A stretch of 64,000 bases of DNA from the NCBI GenBank assembly GCA_963723495.1, contig CAVRQR010000009.1:62001-126000 (forward strand). Reading direction: 5' to 3'. Below are positions 9,698-17,832 of this stretch, piece by piece (the stretch's first letter is position 1; each line of letters starts with the position of its first letter). Made by a program: the position numbers and the translations under genes. The notes beneath the pieces were generated by a model. It was not told the DNA's origin and searched no databases. It was given only the letters and a program-made list of their open reading frames with translations. Origin of the DNA: Gp6-AA40 sp963723495. Its GTDB lineage: Bacteria; Acidobacteriota; Vicinamibacteria; Vicinamibacterales; UBA2999.

Positions 9698-10963
9698 TCA
9701 ACTGTTCAATGGGCTTGGCGCCTGGGTCGGGCCGGGATTGCTCCGCCGCAGCAACTTCCACTGGACGATACCCAGCGTCACGGCGGCGGCAGCTGTGATG
9801 ACCAGTCGAAGTGTCCACATCGACCAGAACGCCGGCGTCGCATCGACAGTTCTCGCCACATACACGGGAAACCAATCCCGGAAGTAGCGGGTCATGTCCA
9901 TTTGCGTGAACGGTTGTTGAGTGGCCAGCGTGAAGAGAAACGCGGCTGCCAACACGACCACCCCCGGGCGGTGGTCGCGAACGTACCCGGCGTAAAGGAT
10001 CGTGATCACCGGCAGCAGAAACGCCAGATAGCGCCAGATGTCGGCGTTGCCCACTGCAGTGGCCGCCAGGATCACAGCGGCAAATGTCGCCAGCTCCGGT
10101 GTTGCGACCAACCGGCGCGCACACCATCCTGCCCTGAGGGCCAGTAGCAGTGTGACCCCGCCAATCAGCGTGAGCAGAAAATAGAAAAAGAAAGCGACAA
10201 AGCCGGGGTCTCGCCAAAGAGCGAGGTTGTCGATGAAATCGCGAGTGGTGAGCAAGGCTCGATCACGGTCGCCGAGATTGGTAGCGTTTGCCCATTGACG
10301 AATCAGGAACATCGCGATCAGCGCGGGTGCGTACGTCAGGAGTGCACGGGCCACACCGCGGCCCTGTCGCAGCTCCCGATGAACCCCCAGGAAGGCGAGC
10401 GCGATGCCTAACTCCCGGGCGAACACGGCAAGCAGCGCAGCGGCACCTGCGGCCCATCCATCGCGTGTCAGCACGACGTAGGTTGCGGCACTCAGCGCCG
10501 CCAGCGCGCCGAGATCGATCAACGTGGGATAGAACGCGAACACCTTCGCCGTGGCAATACACAGCGCGACCGTCACGACGAAATACGCCTTGTAGACCGG
10601 CGCGACGTCGTAGAGATCGAGGATCAGGCACAGGAAGAAATACAAAGCTGCCGCATACAGGAAGTTCATGACCTGAAATGCGGAGATGACGTCGAGTCCG
10701 GCGTAGTAGGGGATGCGTGTCAACAACGGCAGCAGCGGTCGGGTCTGTGTCGCGACCGTTCCGTCCAGCACCCGGTCAGTGACCATGTGCGCGTATTGAC
10801 GGCCGTCCCATCCGAGGCCGGCGTTCGCTTCGACACGACCTGATCGCGCGTTGAGACCGGCAAAGAGCACCAGCCCGAGCGCGACAATCCACAGGTTCGT
10901 CGCCCACGGCCGACGCATCACATCGGCGGATCCCTGGATGGAACTTCCCGGACTCACAGTCAT
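9698..10963 (-). CDS. Integral membrane protein, GT-C-like, unassigned
   Basis: 421 residues with roughly ten hydrophobic segments from residue 25 to 400. The first extracytoplasmic loop carries NAGLGWDGRQYAHMV, the W-D-G-x-x-Y loop often seen in GT-C or DUF2029-like membrane transferases. RYLAFLLPVITILYAGYV and a late MDMTRYFRDWFPVYVART follow. No signal peptide or soluble catalytic domain is visible. It stands alone on the minus strand between two plus-strand runs and diverges from 11057 across 93 bases. A GGAG sits directly before the ATG at 10963; with that spacing a GTG six bases downstream would also fit. Role in polymer assembly is inferred from location only. Confidence 0.6.
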   Translation of the reverse strand: MTVSPGSSIQGSADVMRRPWATNLWIVALGLVLFAGLNARSGRVEANAGLGWDGRQYAHMVTDRVLDGTVATQTRPLLPLLTRIPYYAGLDVISAFQVMNFLYAAALYFFLCLILDLYDVAPVYKAYFVVTVALCIATAKVFAFYPTLIDLGALAALSAATYVVLTRDGWAAGAAALLAVFARELGIALAFLGVHRELRQGRGVARALLTYAPALIAMFLIRQWANATNLGDRDRALLTTRDFIDNLALWRDPGFVAFFFYFLLTLIGGVTLLLALRAGWCARRLVATPELATFAAVILAATAVGNADIWRYLAFLLPVITILYAGYVRDHRPGVVVLAAAFLFTLATQQPFTQMDMTRYFRDWFPVYVARTVDATPAFWSMWTLRLVITAAAAVTLGIVQWKLLRRSNPGPTQAPSPLNS

Positions 10964-10998
10964 CTCCGCGCAATCCTACACCGCGGCACCCGCGGGCA

Positions 10999-11027
10999 TT
11001 GGTCCTGGTCGGAAGGCAAAGTAGTAT
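10999..11027 (+). promoter_or_regulatory. Candidate sigma-70-type promoter for the 11057 run
   Basis: TTGGTC at 10999-11004 and TAGTAT at 11022-11027 are 17 bases apart, in the divergent region between the minus gene at 10963 and the plus gene at 11057. This is one of the few intergenic gaps where a promoter is required. Match quality is moderate. Confidence 0.4.
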
Positions 11028-11056
11028 TCGACAGTGCCTGGAGACTCCGCCGAGTG

Positions 11057-12997
11057 ATGTTTCGAACGCCGCATGCGTACTGTCTCGCCGCCGTCATTGC
11101 CCTTCTCGGTGCGCTGCACAAAATCCTGTATGCCTCGGTGCTGGTGAACGACGATTTCATGCACCGCGCATATGCGCTTCAACTTCTGAGCGGCGAATGG
11201 CCGATTCGTGACTTCTTCGACTACGGCATGGTGCTGATGTACCTGACCAGTGCCGTGGCGCAGATGCTGTTCGGGTATCGTCTGCTCGCTGAAGCGCTCG
11301 TGATCGGCCTCACGGTTGGTGTCAGCTCCTTCCTGGTGTTCGAACTCGTTCGACGGCTCACCGATGTGAATGCCGCGGCCTTGCTCTCCGCGACGTTGTT
11401 CCTGGTGGCCATGCCGCGCGGGTACGGCTACCCCAAGTTGATCGTCTACGCCGTGGCCGCCGTCCTGTGGTGGCGATACGTTTCGAAGCCGTCACCGGCG
11501 CGAGCTGTCGTACTTGGTGTGTGGGCCGCGGTTGCGTTCTATTGGCGTCCGGACCACGGCGCCTATGTCGCTGCAGGGGTCACGCTGGCGACGATGGCGG
11601 CTCACGGCATCAGCGTGAAAGCGCTGGGCGAGTCTGCCCGAGCTGGCATTGTCGCCATTGCCCTGGTGGCACCGTGGCTGACGTTCGCAGCCATCCAGAT
11701 GAACGGCCTCGGTGCCTTCATCCGGAGCGGCATGATGGCCGCCGTTCAGGAGCACAGCGCCGGACAGACGATGCCCCGATGGCCCGTTGTCGCGCTATCC
11801 GATGTGATCGACGTCGATGAGCCTGAACCCTACGCGCCGTCGTTCGGTCTACGGTGGACACGCGACAGTTCGCCCGATTCGCGACAGCAGGTCATCGAGC
11901 GTTACGGCTTGACGGTTGTATCGACTCGAGATGCTGTGTCGCAGACCGTGCGTGCATCCGAGCGCGCCGTCGACGCAATGCGCGCGCTGGTCGCCGAGCC
12001 AATCGTCGAGGATACCGACGGCATTGACCGGGGCGCCGCTGAGATTTCCCGGTCCTCCTGGCCACCGGCGCAGCGTCGCCGTTTCGAGAATTGGTGGTTG
12101 CGACTCCGTCTGCTTCCCGGCCTCGATGATCAGGTCCAGGCGGGAGAGTCAGCGACGATTCTTCTGTACACGCTGCCGCTGCTCGCGATTGCCGTTGCTG
12201 TCCCCCTGAAGCGATATCTGCCCGCGCGGGTGAAACCGATTCACCTGATGTGCTTCGGCATATTCGCGTTGCTGGTCAATTTCGGTCTGCTGCGGGCTCC
12301 GTTCCACGTGCGTGCCGGCGATGGCATCGTGTTGCCCGGCATCGTTCTGGGAATACTCTGCGCCACGTTCGTGCAGGCACGAGGCGAGTTGCGTCCTCTC
12401 GTGCGGCGGGTCACCACTCTGGTCGGTGTCATTGCTCTCGTGCTTTTGACGAAGAGCCTTGCCGTAGCTGGTCTGTCAGGTGAACGGGTCACATGGCTTG
12501 CTGGCGAGTGGGAGTCTCTGAATCGTTCGCGCGGCGCCTGGGAGGAGGTCGTCGGACGGCTCACCTCGAATCCACCGATCGACTATTGGCGCAACCGTCG
12601 TCCAGAGGCCACGCTTCGCCTTGCGGCGTACGCACGCGAGTGTGTTCCCGCAACGGATCGGATCGCCGTGTTGTGGTTCGCGCCGGAGATTTACTACTAT
12701 GCCGATCGCCTGATGGCGAGCCGTCACGCGTTCTTTCTCGCAGAATTCCGCCGCCTGTCGCACGAGCGTGACATGGAAATCGAGAAGGTCAAGCGTGCGC
12801 CGCCCGCGATCGTCTTCACGAAGTCCGGATCCGAGGGGGCCGCGCGCCTCGCGTTCCCGCAGGTCATGGATCTGGTCAGTCGCGAGTATCACGTCGCCGG
12901 ATGGATTGACGATGGTGACCGGTACTCATTGCTCGTGAGAAATGACCGCCTTCCCGTGCGCGACTACGGGGTCGATCGCTGGCCCTGTTACCGCTGA
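11057..12997 (+). CDS. GT-C-like multi-pass membrane protein with EDT-ID module inserted in a loop (copy A)
   Basis: 646 residues from ATG 11057 (a GTG three bases earlier is also possible). The N-terminus is a membrane helix followed by LVNDDFMHRAYALQLLSGEW and PIRDFFDYGMVLMYL. The N-D-D and R-D-F-F-D acidic loops are GT-C-like. After about seven hydrophobic segments, the EDT-ID module (about 11830-12049: FGLRWTRDSS, VIERYGL, IVEDTDGIDRG) interrupts a loop, then more membrane segments follow, and the soluble C-terminus contains WFAPEIYYYADRLMASRHAF. The protein at 43924 has the same architecture end to end; the protein at 2448 lacks the module. Likely a polyprenyl-phosphate-sugar-dependent transferase, by topology and acidic loops only. 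The stop shares one base with the next start (TGATG). Confidence 0.66.
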   Translation: MFRTPHAYCLAAVIALLGALHKILYASVLVNDDFMHRAYALQLLSGEWPIRDFFDYGMVLMYLTSAVAQMLFGYRLLAEALVIGLTVGVSSFLVFELVRRLTDVNAAALLSATLFLVAMPRGYGYPKLIVYAVAAVLWWRYVSKPSPARAVVLGVWAAVAFYWRPDHGAYVAAGVTLATMAAHGISVKALGESARAGIVAIALVAPWLTFAAIQMNGLGAFIRSGMMAAVQEHSAGQTMPRWPVVALSDVIDVDEPEPYAPSFGLRWTRDSSPDSRQQVIERYGLTVVSTRDAVSQTVRASERAVDAMRALVAEPIVEDTDGIDRGAAEISRSSWPPAQRRRFENWWLRLRLLPGLDDQVQAGESATILLYTLPLLAIAVAVPLKRYLPARVKPIHLMCFGIFALLVNFGLLRAPFHVRAGDGIVLPGIVLGILCATFVQARGELRPLVRRVTTLVGVIALVLLTKSLAVAGLSGERVTWLAGEWESLNRSRGAWEEVVGRLTSNPPIDYWRNRRPEATLRLAAYARECVPATDRIAVLWFAPEIYYYADRLMASRHAFFLAEFRRLSHERDMEIEKVKRAPPAIVFTKSGSEGAARLAFPQVMDLVSREYHVAGWIDDGDRYSLLVRNDRLPVRDYGVDRWPCYR

Positions 12998-14679
12998 TGA
13001 CCACTGGTTCCACATCCCGATTTTCATGGGTTCCGATGGCGTGGGCCGCTACCTGCGTGGTGGTGCTCGGTCACGCGTTCTTGGCGATCTCGTGGTCGTA
13101 TGTCGATACCTACAGGAATCTGCGTGAGCTCACCACTTGGAACTGGCCGCAGTTGATTCGCTACGCCTTCAGCGGGAGCCTCGAATACCGGCCGGCGTTC
13201 TGGCTGGCGGCGAAGGCGGCGTATCAGATCGTCGGTCTCAATCTCTGGATCTACCAGGGCATGGTGCTCGCACAGTTGGGTGCCGTGCTCGCCCTGCTGC
13301 TGTGGCTGTTTCGGCCGATCGGACCTGCCCGGGCTGCTGCCGCTGTCGTGGCGCTCAGTTGCCTCGTTGGCCTGCACACCACCCGAATCCTGTTCCTGTT
13401 CGTTCCGCTGAATTCGTACTCGGCCACGCTCGTGCTGATGTTGGTGGCGCTCGCCCTCGCCCTCCATCCGCGCACGCGCCCCTTCGACTGGGTCTTCTTT
13501 CCGCTGACTGCGGCGATGTTGTTCACCCTCGAATCGGGCCTGCTCATGGTCCCGATGCTGGTCGTCTTGTGGTGGCGGGACGCGCCCGGCATCAGCCGAC
13601 GCGGCGTCGCATATGCGGTTGTCGCACTGGTCGCATATCTGACCATTCGTCTCGGACTCGGCGCGCCTGTCGCCTTGGGATCCAGCTACGTCGGATCAGG
13701 CTTGGGCCTGTCCGATGCCACGCCCGAGACGCTGCGGAATATCTTCGAGCATGCGCCCTGGCTCTTCTGGGTGTACAACGTCTCCGCGAGTTTTCTCACC
13801 ATTGTCTTGTCGGAGCCACGTGCGGGCGCCTATCGATTCATCGAAGCGCTCCTTCGCGGGGCCGCCTCGCCCTGGCAGTGGCTGCACGTCCTCTCCTCAC
13901 TGGCGACGACCGTCGTCGTGATTGCCGCCCTCGCGCTGTATCGCCAGACGTCAGAGCGCGACCGTCTGCTCGTCGCAGCCGGGCTTACCCTGGTCCTGTT
14001 CGGGAGCGGGATCGGGTTCCTCTATACGCGCGACCGCATTGGTCTGTGGGCCGGCACTGGTTATGCCCTGCTCGTGTTCGTCGCGGTGGCGACGCTGCTG
14101 GAGCGGATGCCCAGGTCGGGGTTGACGCGCGTCGCGACTATCGGGGTGGTCAGCGTCCTGGCCATCGCCTGGACCACGCGAACCGCCGAGACCTACGTTC
14201 AGCTTCGCGACACGGCGTGGGACTATCGCTCCGAGTGGACGGAGCGCCTCGAAGATCTTGGCGGCAACCTACAGCCGCAAACCGAGCTGTGGACGTCCGT
14301 GCGAGCGGCGGCGATCGGCAAGACACCAGACGATCCGCGACGGGATCCGGCGTGGACCTTCGCGCTGTTCGAACGACGGTACGCGCGGGACGGCGAGGGG
14401 CGGCGGCCGGCCGATGAAGCGGCCGACAACGCCGTCGCACCGCTCTCGTCTCCGTTCGACATTCGCTGGAAGCCCGAGGTGGACGAGACGCGACGCCGCC
14501 AGGTCGAGGCCGAGTTGGGCCTTGCCGACGCGCAGCAGGTCGCGCGAGATCCGAGGGGACGGACGTGGGAATATCGCCTGCGCACGCCCACGCCCGACCG
14601 CATCCGCATGATTCTCCTGCACGCGGCTGTCGAGGACACAGCGCGTATCGATCAGCAGCGTTTCGAGATCCTCCGGTAG
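12997..14679 (+). CDS. Multi-pass membrane protein with C-terminal EDT-ID module
   Basis: 560 residues, ATG sharing one base with the previous stop. About ten hydrophobic segments span residues 12-400. An early loop, WSYVDTYRNLRELTTWNWPQ, followed by GSLEYRPAFWLAAKAAYQIV, is a layout seen in uncharacterised GT-C-like proteins, but I see no clear catalytic signature. The soluble tail ends in the EDT-ID module at about 14440-14676 (FDIRWKPEVDETRRRQ, VEAELGLADAQ, RTWEYRL, VEDTARIDQQRFEI), which here is the extreme C-terminus, as in the acyltransferase at 4127. Those two copies are the closest pair (shared VEAELGL/FEAELGL, RTPTPDRIR/RSPTPDRVR). Function unknown; surface polymer assembly is the contextual guess. 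Confidence 0.6.
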   Translation: MTTGSTSRFSWVPMAWAATCVVVLGHAFLAISWSYVDTYRNLRELTTWNWPQLIRYAFSGSLEYRPAFWLAAKAAYQIVGLNLWIYQGMVLAQLGAVLALLLWLFRPIGPARAAAAVVALSCLVGLHTTRILFLFVPLNSYSATLVLMLVALALALHPRTRPFDWVFFPLTAAMLFTLESGLLMVPMLVVLWWRDAPGISRRGVAYAVVALVAYLTIRLGLGAPVALGSSYVGSGLGLSDATPETLRNIFEHAPWLFWVYNVSASFLTIVLSEPRAGAYRFIEALLRGAASPWQWLHVLSSLATTVVVIAALALYRQTSERDRLLVAAGLTLVLFGSGIGFLYTRDRIGLWAGTGYALLVFVAVATLLERMPRSGLTRVATIGVVSVLAIAWTTRTAETYVQLRDTAWDYRSEWTERLEDLGGNLQPQTELWTSVRAAAIGKTPDDPRRDPAWTFALFERRYARDGEGRRPADEAADNAVAPLSSPFDIRWKPEVDETRRRQVEAELGLADAQQVARDPRGRTWEYRLRTPTPDRIRMILLHAAVEDTARIDQQRFEILR

Positions 14680-14686
14680 TTACGGA

Positions 14687-15640
14687 ATGGCTGATCCCTC
14701 GCAGAACCCGTTCCACGCGTTGGCCCGCTGGGTGCGAGCTGCCCTTGGCGGCGCACGCCAGGACGAGGCGCTGGCCGATCTCGGTCGCCGTCTTGCCCGC
14801 ATCGAGCGTCAGCTCGACGCGGTCGAGAAGATCTGGCAGCGCACGCGACACGTCGAGCCGGCGGTGCAGGCGCTTCTGAGAGAACGCTTTCTCGATGCCG
14901 CGAATCTGCCGTATCCCGAGCGGCTGACTGCACGCCGTTTCCGTCTCAGCTCGCAGAACCAGGAGGACGGGCTCACGCTCGCGCTGTTGAACGAGGTTGG
15001 GGCGAGCTGTCACCGCTTCGTCGAGATCGGCTCCGGATTGAGTGGCGGCAATTCGGGATTCCTGGCTCGCGAGTGTGGCTGGTCGGGCCTGATGGTCGAC
15101 GGTCATGCCGGTCACATGGCCCAGGTCGGCCGCCGCTTTCCGACCGTGAAGGCCGTGGCCGCCTGGGTGACGCGCGAGAACATCAACGACCTGATTACCG
15201 GCAACGGATGCACAGGCGAAGTCGATCTGTTCAGCCTGGATCTGGATGGATGCGACTACTGGATCTGGGAAGCGATGACTGCGTGCTCACCGCGGATCGT
15301 CATCCTCGAATACAACTCGATGTTCGGTCCAGATCGAGCAGTCACTGTTCCGTACGATCCCAAGTTCGACCGCCATCGCCATCACACTGCCTACTATGGC
15401 GCCTCGCTTACGGCTCTTACCCGGCTGAGCGCGCGTAAGGGGTACCGTCTCGTTGCCGTTGAGCCGAACGGCGTCAACGCATTTTTCCTGCGCAACGATC
15501 TGGCACCGCACATCCCGGCCTGTGAGCCGGCACGCGCGTATCGTCTGCTCGAGAAGTACGACGTGTTGATGCAGCAGGGGAACGATGTCTACCGCTACAT
15601 CGAGCAGTCCGGGCTGACGCTGGTCGACGTCCCTGCCTAG
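14687..15640 (+). CDS. FkbM-like SAM-dependent methyltransferase family protein (copy 2 of 3)
   Basis: 317 residues, ATG seven bases after the previous stop. A short coiled coil (residues about 25-50) precedes LPYPERLTARRFRLSSQNQE and the SAM loop RFVEIGSGLSGGN near residue 110. DLFSLDLDGCDYWIW and VILEYNSMFGPDRAVTVPYD follow, nearly identical to the copy at 1435; C-terminal VNAFFLRNDLAPHIP is also shared. Probably methylates a sugar or phosphate group, but no substrate evidence is visible. It ends with a TAG whose bases also form the stop of the convergent PhyH-like gene (shared CTAG, 15637-15640). Confidence 0.72.
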   Translation: MADPSQNPFHALARWVRAALGGARQDEALADLGRRLARIERQLDAVEKIWQRTRHVEPAVQALLRERFLDAANLPYPERLTARRFRLSSQNQEDGLTLALLNEVGASCHRFVEIGSGLSGGNSGFLARECGWSGLMVDGHAGHMAQVGRRFPTVKAVAAWVTRENINDLITGNGCTGEVDLFSLDLDGCDYWIWEAMTACSPRIVILEYNSMFGPDRAVTVPYDPKFDRHRHHTAYYGASLTALTRLSARKGYRLVAVEPNGVNAFFLRNDLAPHIPACEPARAYRLLEKYDVLMQQGNDVYRYIEQSGLTLVDVPA

Positions 15641-16755
15641 TTCGTGATCTCGTCGTAGTAGGCGGTGGCCCGCGGACGGCCGGGAATGACGCTGTCCTTG
15701 ACCGCGAGGAACTTGACGGGATCGTCCTTGAATCGATCGACGTCGTAGACGTTGGTGATCTCGTGCGTGGTGCAGGACCGCGTGTACAAGCACAAGCGGA
15801 ATGATCCCGGATCCACACGGCTGCCCAGATGCAGGCAGCGCGAGGTGTCGACGGCAACGCCACTGCCTACCGGTCCCGTGACGGTGACGATGTCCTCGGT
15901 GCCACCGACCGCGGCGATCTCTTCGTCCGAATAGCGTCGCAGTTCGATGTTCTGCCCGGACTTCTGCCGTTTGCGGAGCGCCCGCACGTCGCGCACGATA
16001 CGCGCCGTGGCGTCGGCCGGAATGAACGTGAAGGGCCCTTCGTGCTCGCCAACGTCGAACAGATGGATGAAGTGCTTGATCTGGGTGAGACCCTCGTGAT
16101 CGAGGTGGAACAGCTGGCTTTCGATGTTCTTCCCGCCGCCGCTGCGCGGCAACGAATACATCAAGTCGATGCGTGTCAGATAGGGGACCATCCCGAGATA
16201 ACGCGTGGCTGCGCCGAGCATCGCGTCACTGAGAGCGAAGGTCACGAGCTCGGGATGCCGGCGCAGATCGTCATCGTCGAGCAGATAACGCAGAAACGAT
16301 TGTTTCCGCGTCATGAACTTCTGTTGCTGCTCCGGAGTCCAGCTCTCGAAGCCGGTCAACTGAGCGTCGATTTCTGCTTTCTTGGCGGCGAAGAGCTGCC
16401 GGCAGGATGCGAGCACGTCGCTGAAACCGCCGAGCGCTTCAGGCGACAGGAGGGCATATCCCTTTGCGGGTTCGATTGCGCGGTGGTTGTCCAGTCTCGC
16501 GACGTAGGGTGCGGCCGCCTGGGCGCGAAGGCGTATGTCTCGCTGTGAACCCGCGAGCCCGGCAGCCTTCAGCAGCTTCCTGCCTGTTTCTGAGTCTCTC
16601 AGGCGGAAGAACAGACTTTTCTCGGCCTGCCTGACCCGCCGAAACACATTCTGCGCGAGCTTGACGCCGCGCTTGCTCTGCTTTCTCGCCGTCTTGACGC
16701 GCCGGAGAATCAGCCCGTACGCGCGGCCGGCGAGGGAGCTTTGTCCCGTGCCCAC
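15637..16755 (-). CDS. Phytanoyl-CoA dioxygenase (PhyH)-like Fe(II)/2-oxoglutarate oxygenase (copy 1 of 2)
   Basis: 372 residues, GTG start at 16755. The N-terminal 60 residues are very basic. The jelly-roll core has the metal-binding triad: H-x-D in QLFHLDHEGLTQIKHF (about residues 217-219) and the distal His in RCLHLGSRVDPGSFRLCLY (about residue 308), whose following Arg is placed to hold 2-oxoglutarate. VGEHEGPFTFIPADATAR between them is typical of PhyH proteins. Such enzymes hydroxylate or otherwise oxidise small molecules; in surface loci the target may be a sugar or lipid. The paralogue at 38365 is strongly similar over the core. It sits alone on the minus strand between two FkbM/GT2 blocks. 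Confidence 0.78.
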   Translation of the reverse strand: MGTGQSSLAGRAYGLILRRVKTARKQSKRGVKLAQNVFRRVRQAEKSLFFRLRDSETGRKLLKAAGLAGSQRDIRLRAQAAAPYVARLDNHRAIEPAKGYALLSPEALGGFSDVLASCRQLFAAKKAEIDAQLTGFESWTPEQQQKFMTRKQSFLRYLLDDDDLRRHPELVTFALSDAMLGAATRYLGMVPYLTRIDLMYSLPRSGGGKNIESQLFHLDHEGLTQIKHFIHLFDVGEHEGPFTFIPADATARIVRDVRALRKRQKSGQNIELRRYSDEEIAAVGGTEDIVTVTGPVGSGVAVDTSRCLHLGSRVDPGSFRLCLYTRSCTTHEITNVYDVDRFKDDPVKFLAVKDSVIPGRPRATAYYDEITN

Positions 16756-16792
16756 GATCTACAGCATACCCAAGCCGGACGATTCACCGAAG

Positions 16793-16798
16793 TATGAT
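16793..16798 (+). promoter_or_regulatory. Candidate -10 element TATGAT upstream of the GT2 gene at 16813
   Basis: TATGAT in the 57-base divergent gap, 14 bases before the ATG. No good -35 hexamer is seen at 16-18 bases. If used, the 5' leader would be only a few bases long. Confidence 0.3.
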
Positions 16799-16812
16799 CT
16801 GCATCATCCCTG

Positions 16813-17832
16813 ATGCCGCGAGTCATCATCGGTTCGCTTCTCTTCAATCACGCCGATCACGTTCGGGAGGCCATCGAATCCATCCTGGGGCAGACATTCA
16901 GCGATTTCGCGCTGGTGCTGGTCGACGATGTCTCGAGTGATGCGACACCTGAGATCGCGCGCGAGTACACGGCCCGGGATCGGCGTGTGACTTACTCACG
17001 AAATACAGGGCGGCTCGGTCTGGTCGGGAACTCGCGGCGCGCATTTGAGCTCGCCCGGCAGCGCCACCCCGAGGCGGAATATTTTGCATGGACCAGCGAT
17101 CACGATCTGTGGCATCCGCGCTGGTTGCAGCAGTTGGTCGATGCGCTGGATGCCGACCGGGACGTGGTGCTCGCATATCCATTGAACAGGCGGATCGACC
17201 CCGGTGGCGAACTGTTGAAGCGCAAGCCGTGGGTCTTCGACACCTTCGGCATGAACAGTCGATGGACTCGCCTGCGCGAAGGCATCCGCCGGATGCGAGC
17301 CGGCAACATGGTGTATGGGTTGTATCGGGTGGAAGTGCTGGCGCGAGCCGGAGTGTATCGACGGATCGTGATTCCGGACCGGCTGCTGATCGCGGAACTG
17401 TCCTTGTACGGTCAGTTCAAGCAGGTTCCGGAAGTGCTGTGGTTTCGTCGCTGGTACGGGCGTGTATTCAGCCTGGACCGGCAACGTGCCAGCTTCTTCC
17501 CGGGTCGCCGTCCGCTGTATTCGTATTGTCCGTGGTGGATGGCCCACACCGTCAGTCTCATTCACACGTTGACCGTTCGCGGTGATGGCCGACCGGAGCT
17601 GTCACGCGGCACGGGGCTCCTTGTTGGCGCGCAGTATCTGTTGCTCGCCGGCGCGATACACGCGCGACAACGGATGCGGGAGCTGCGCGCGTGGGTCGTG
17701 GCCTCGGCGTCCGCGCTGCGGCGACGGCTCTACCTCGTTCGGCGCTCGATCGCCCGGCAAGGCCTGGTCAGTTGGATCATCGTGCATCTCAAGGAGCTTG
17801 GAACGGCCGACGCATGGCGAAAACACGTGTAG
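16813..17832 (+). CDS. GT2 family glycosyltransferase (copy 1 of a paired family)
   Basis: 339 residues. Opens directly with the GT2 fold: PRVIIGSLLFNHADHVREAI, SILGQTFSDFALVLVDDVSS, then AEYFAWTSDHDLWHPRWLQQ, where SDHD takes the DxD position. GNMVYGLYRVEVL and PDRLLIAELSLYGQFKQVPEV resemble the acceptor part of spore-coat-type GT2 enzymes. The last ~90 residues are basic and probably peripheral to the membrane. The paralogue at 33098 is highly similar over the first 280 residues. Both are followed by a GPW-family gene, so GT2-GPW looks like a duplicated unit. Its 3' end overlaps the next gene by 19 bases. Confidence 0.85.
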   Translation: MPRVIIGSLLFNHADHVREAIESILGQTFSDFALVLVDDVSSDATPEIAREYTARDRRVTYSRNTGRLGLVGNSRRAFELARQRHPEAEYFAWTSDHDLWHPRWLQQLVDALDADRDVVLAYPLNRRIDPGGELLKRKPWVFDTFGMNSRWTRLREGIRRMRAGNMVYGLYRVEVLARAGVYRRIVIPDRLLIAELSLYGQFKQVPEVLWFRRWYGRVFSLDRQRASFFPGRRPLYSYCPWWMAHTVSLIHTLTVRGDGRPELSRGTGLLVGAQYLLLAGAIHARQRMRELRAWVVASASALRRRLYLVRRSIARQGLVSWIIVHLKELGTADAWRKHV

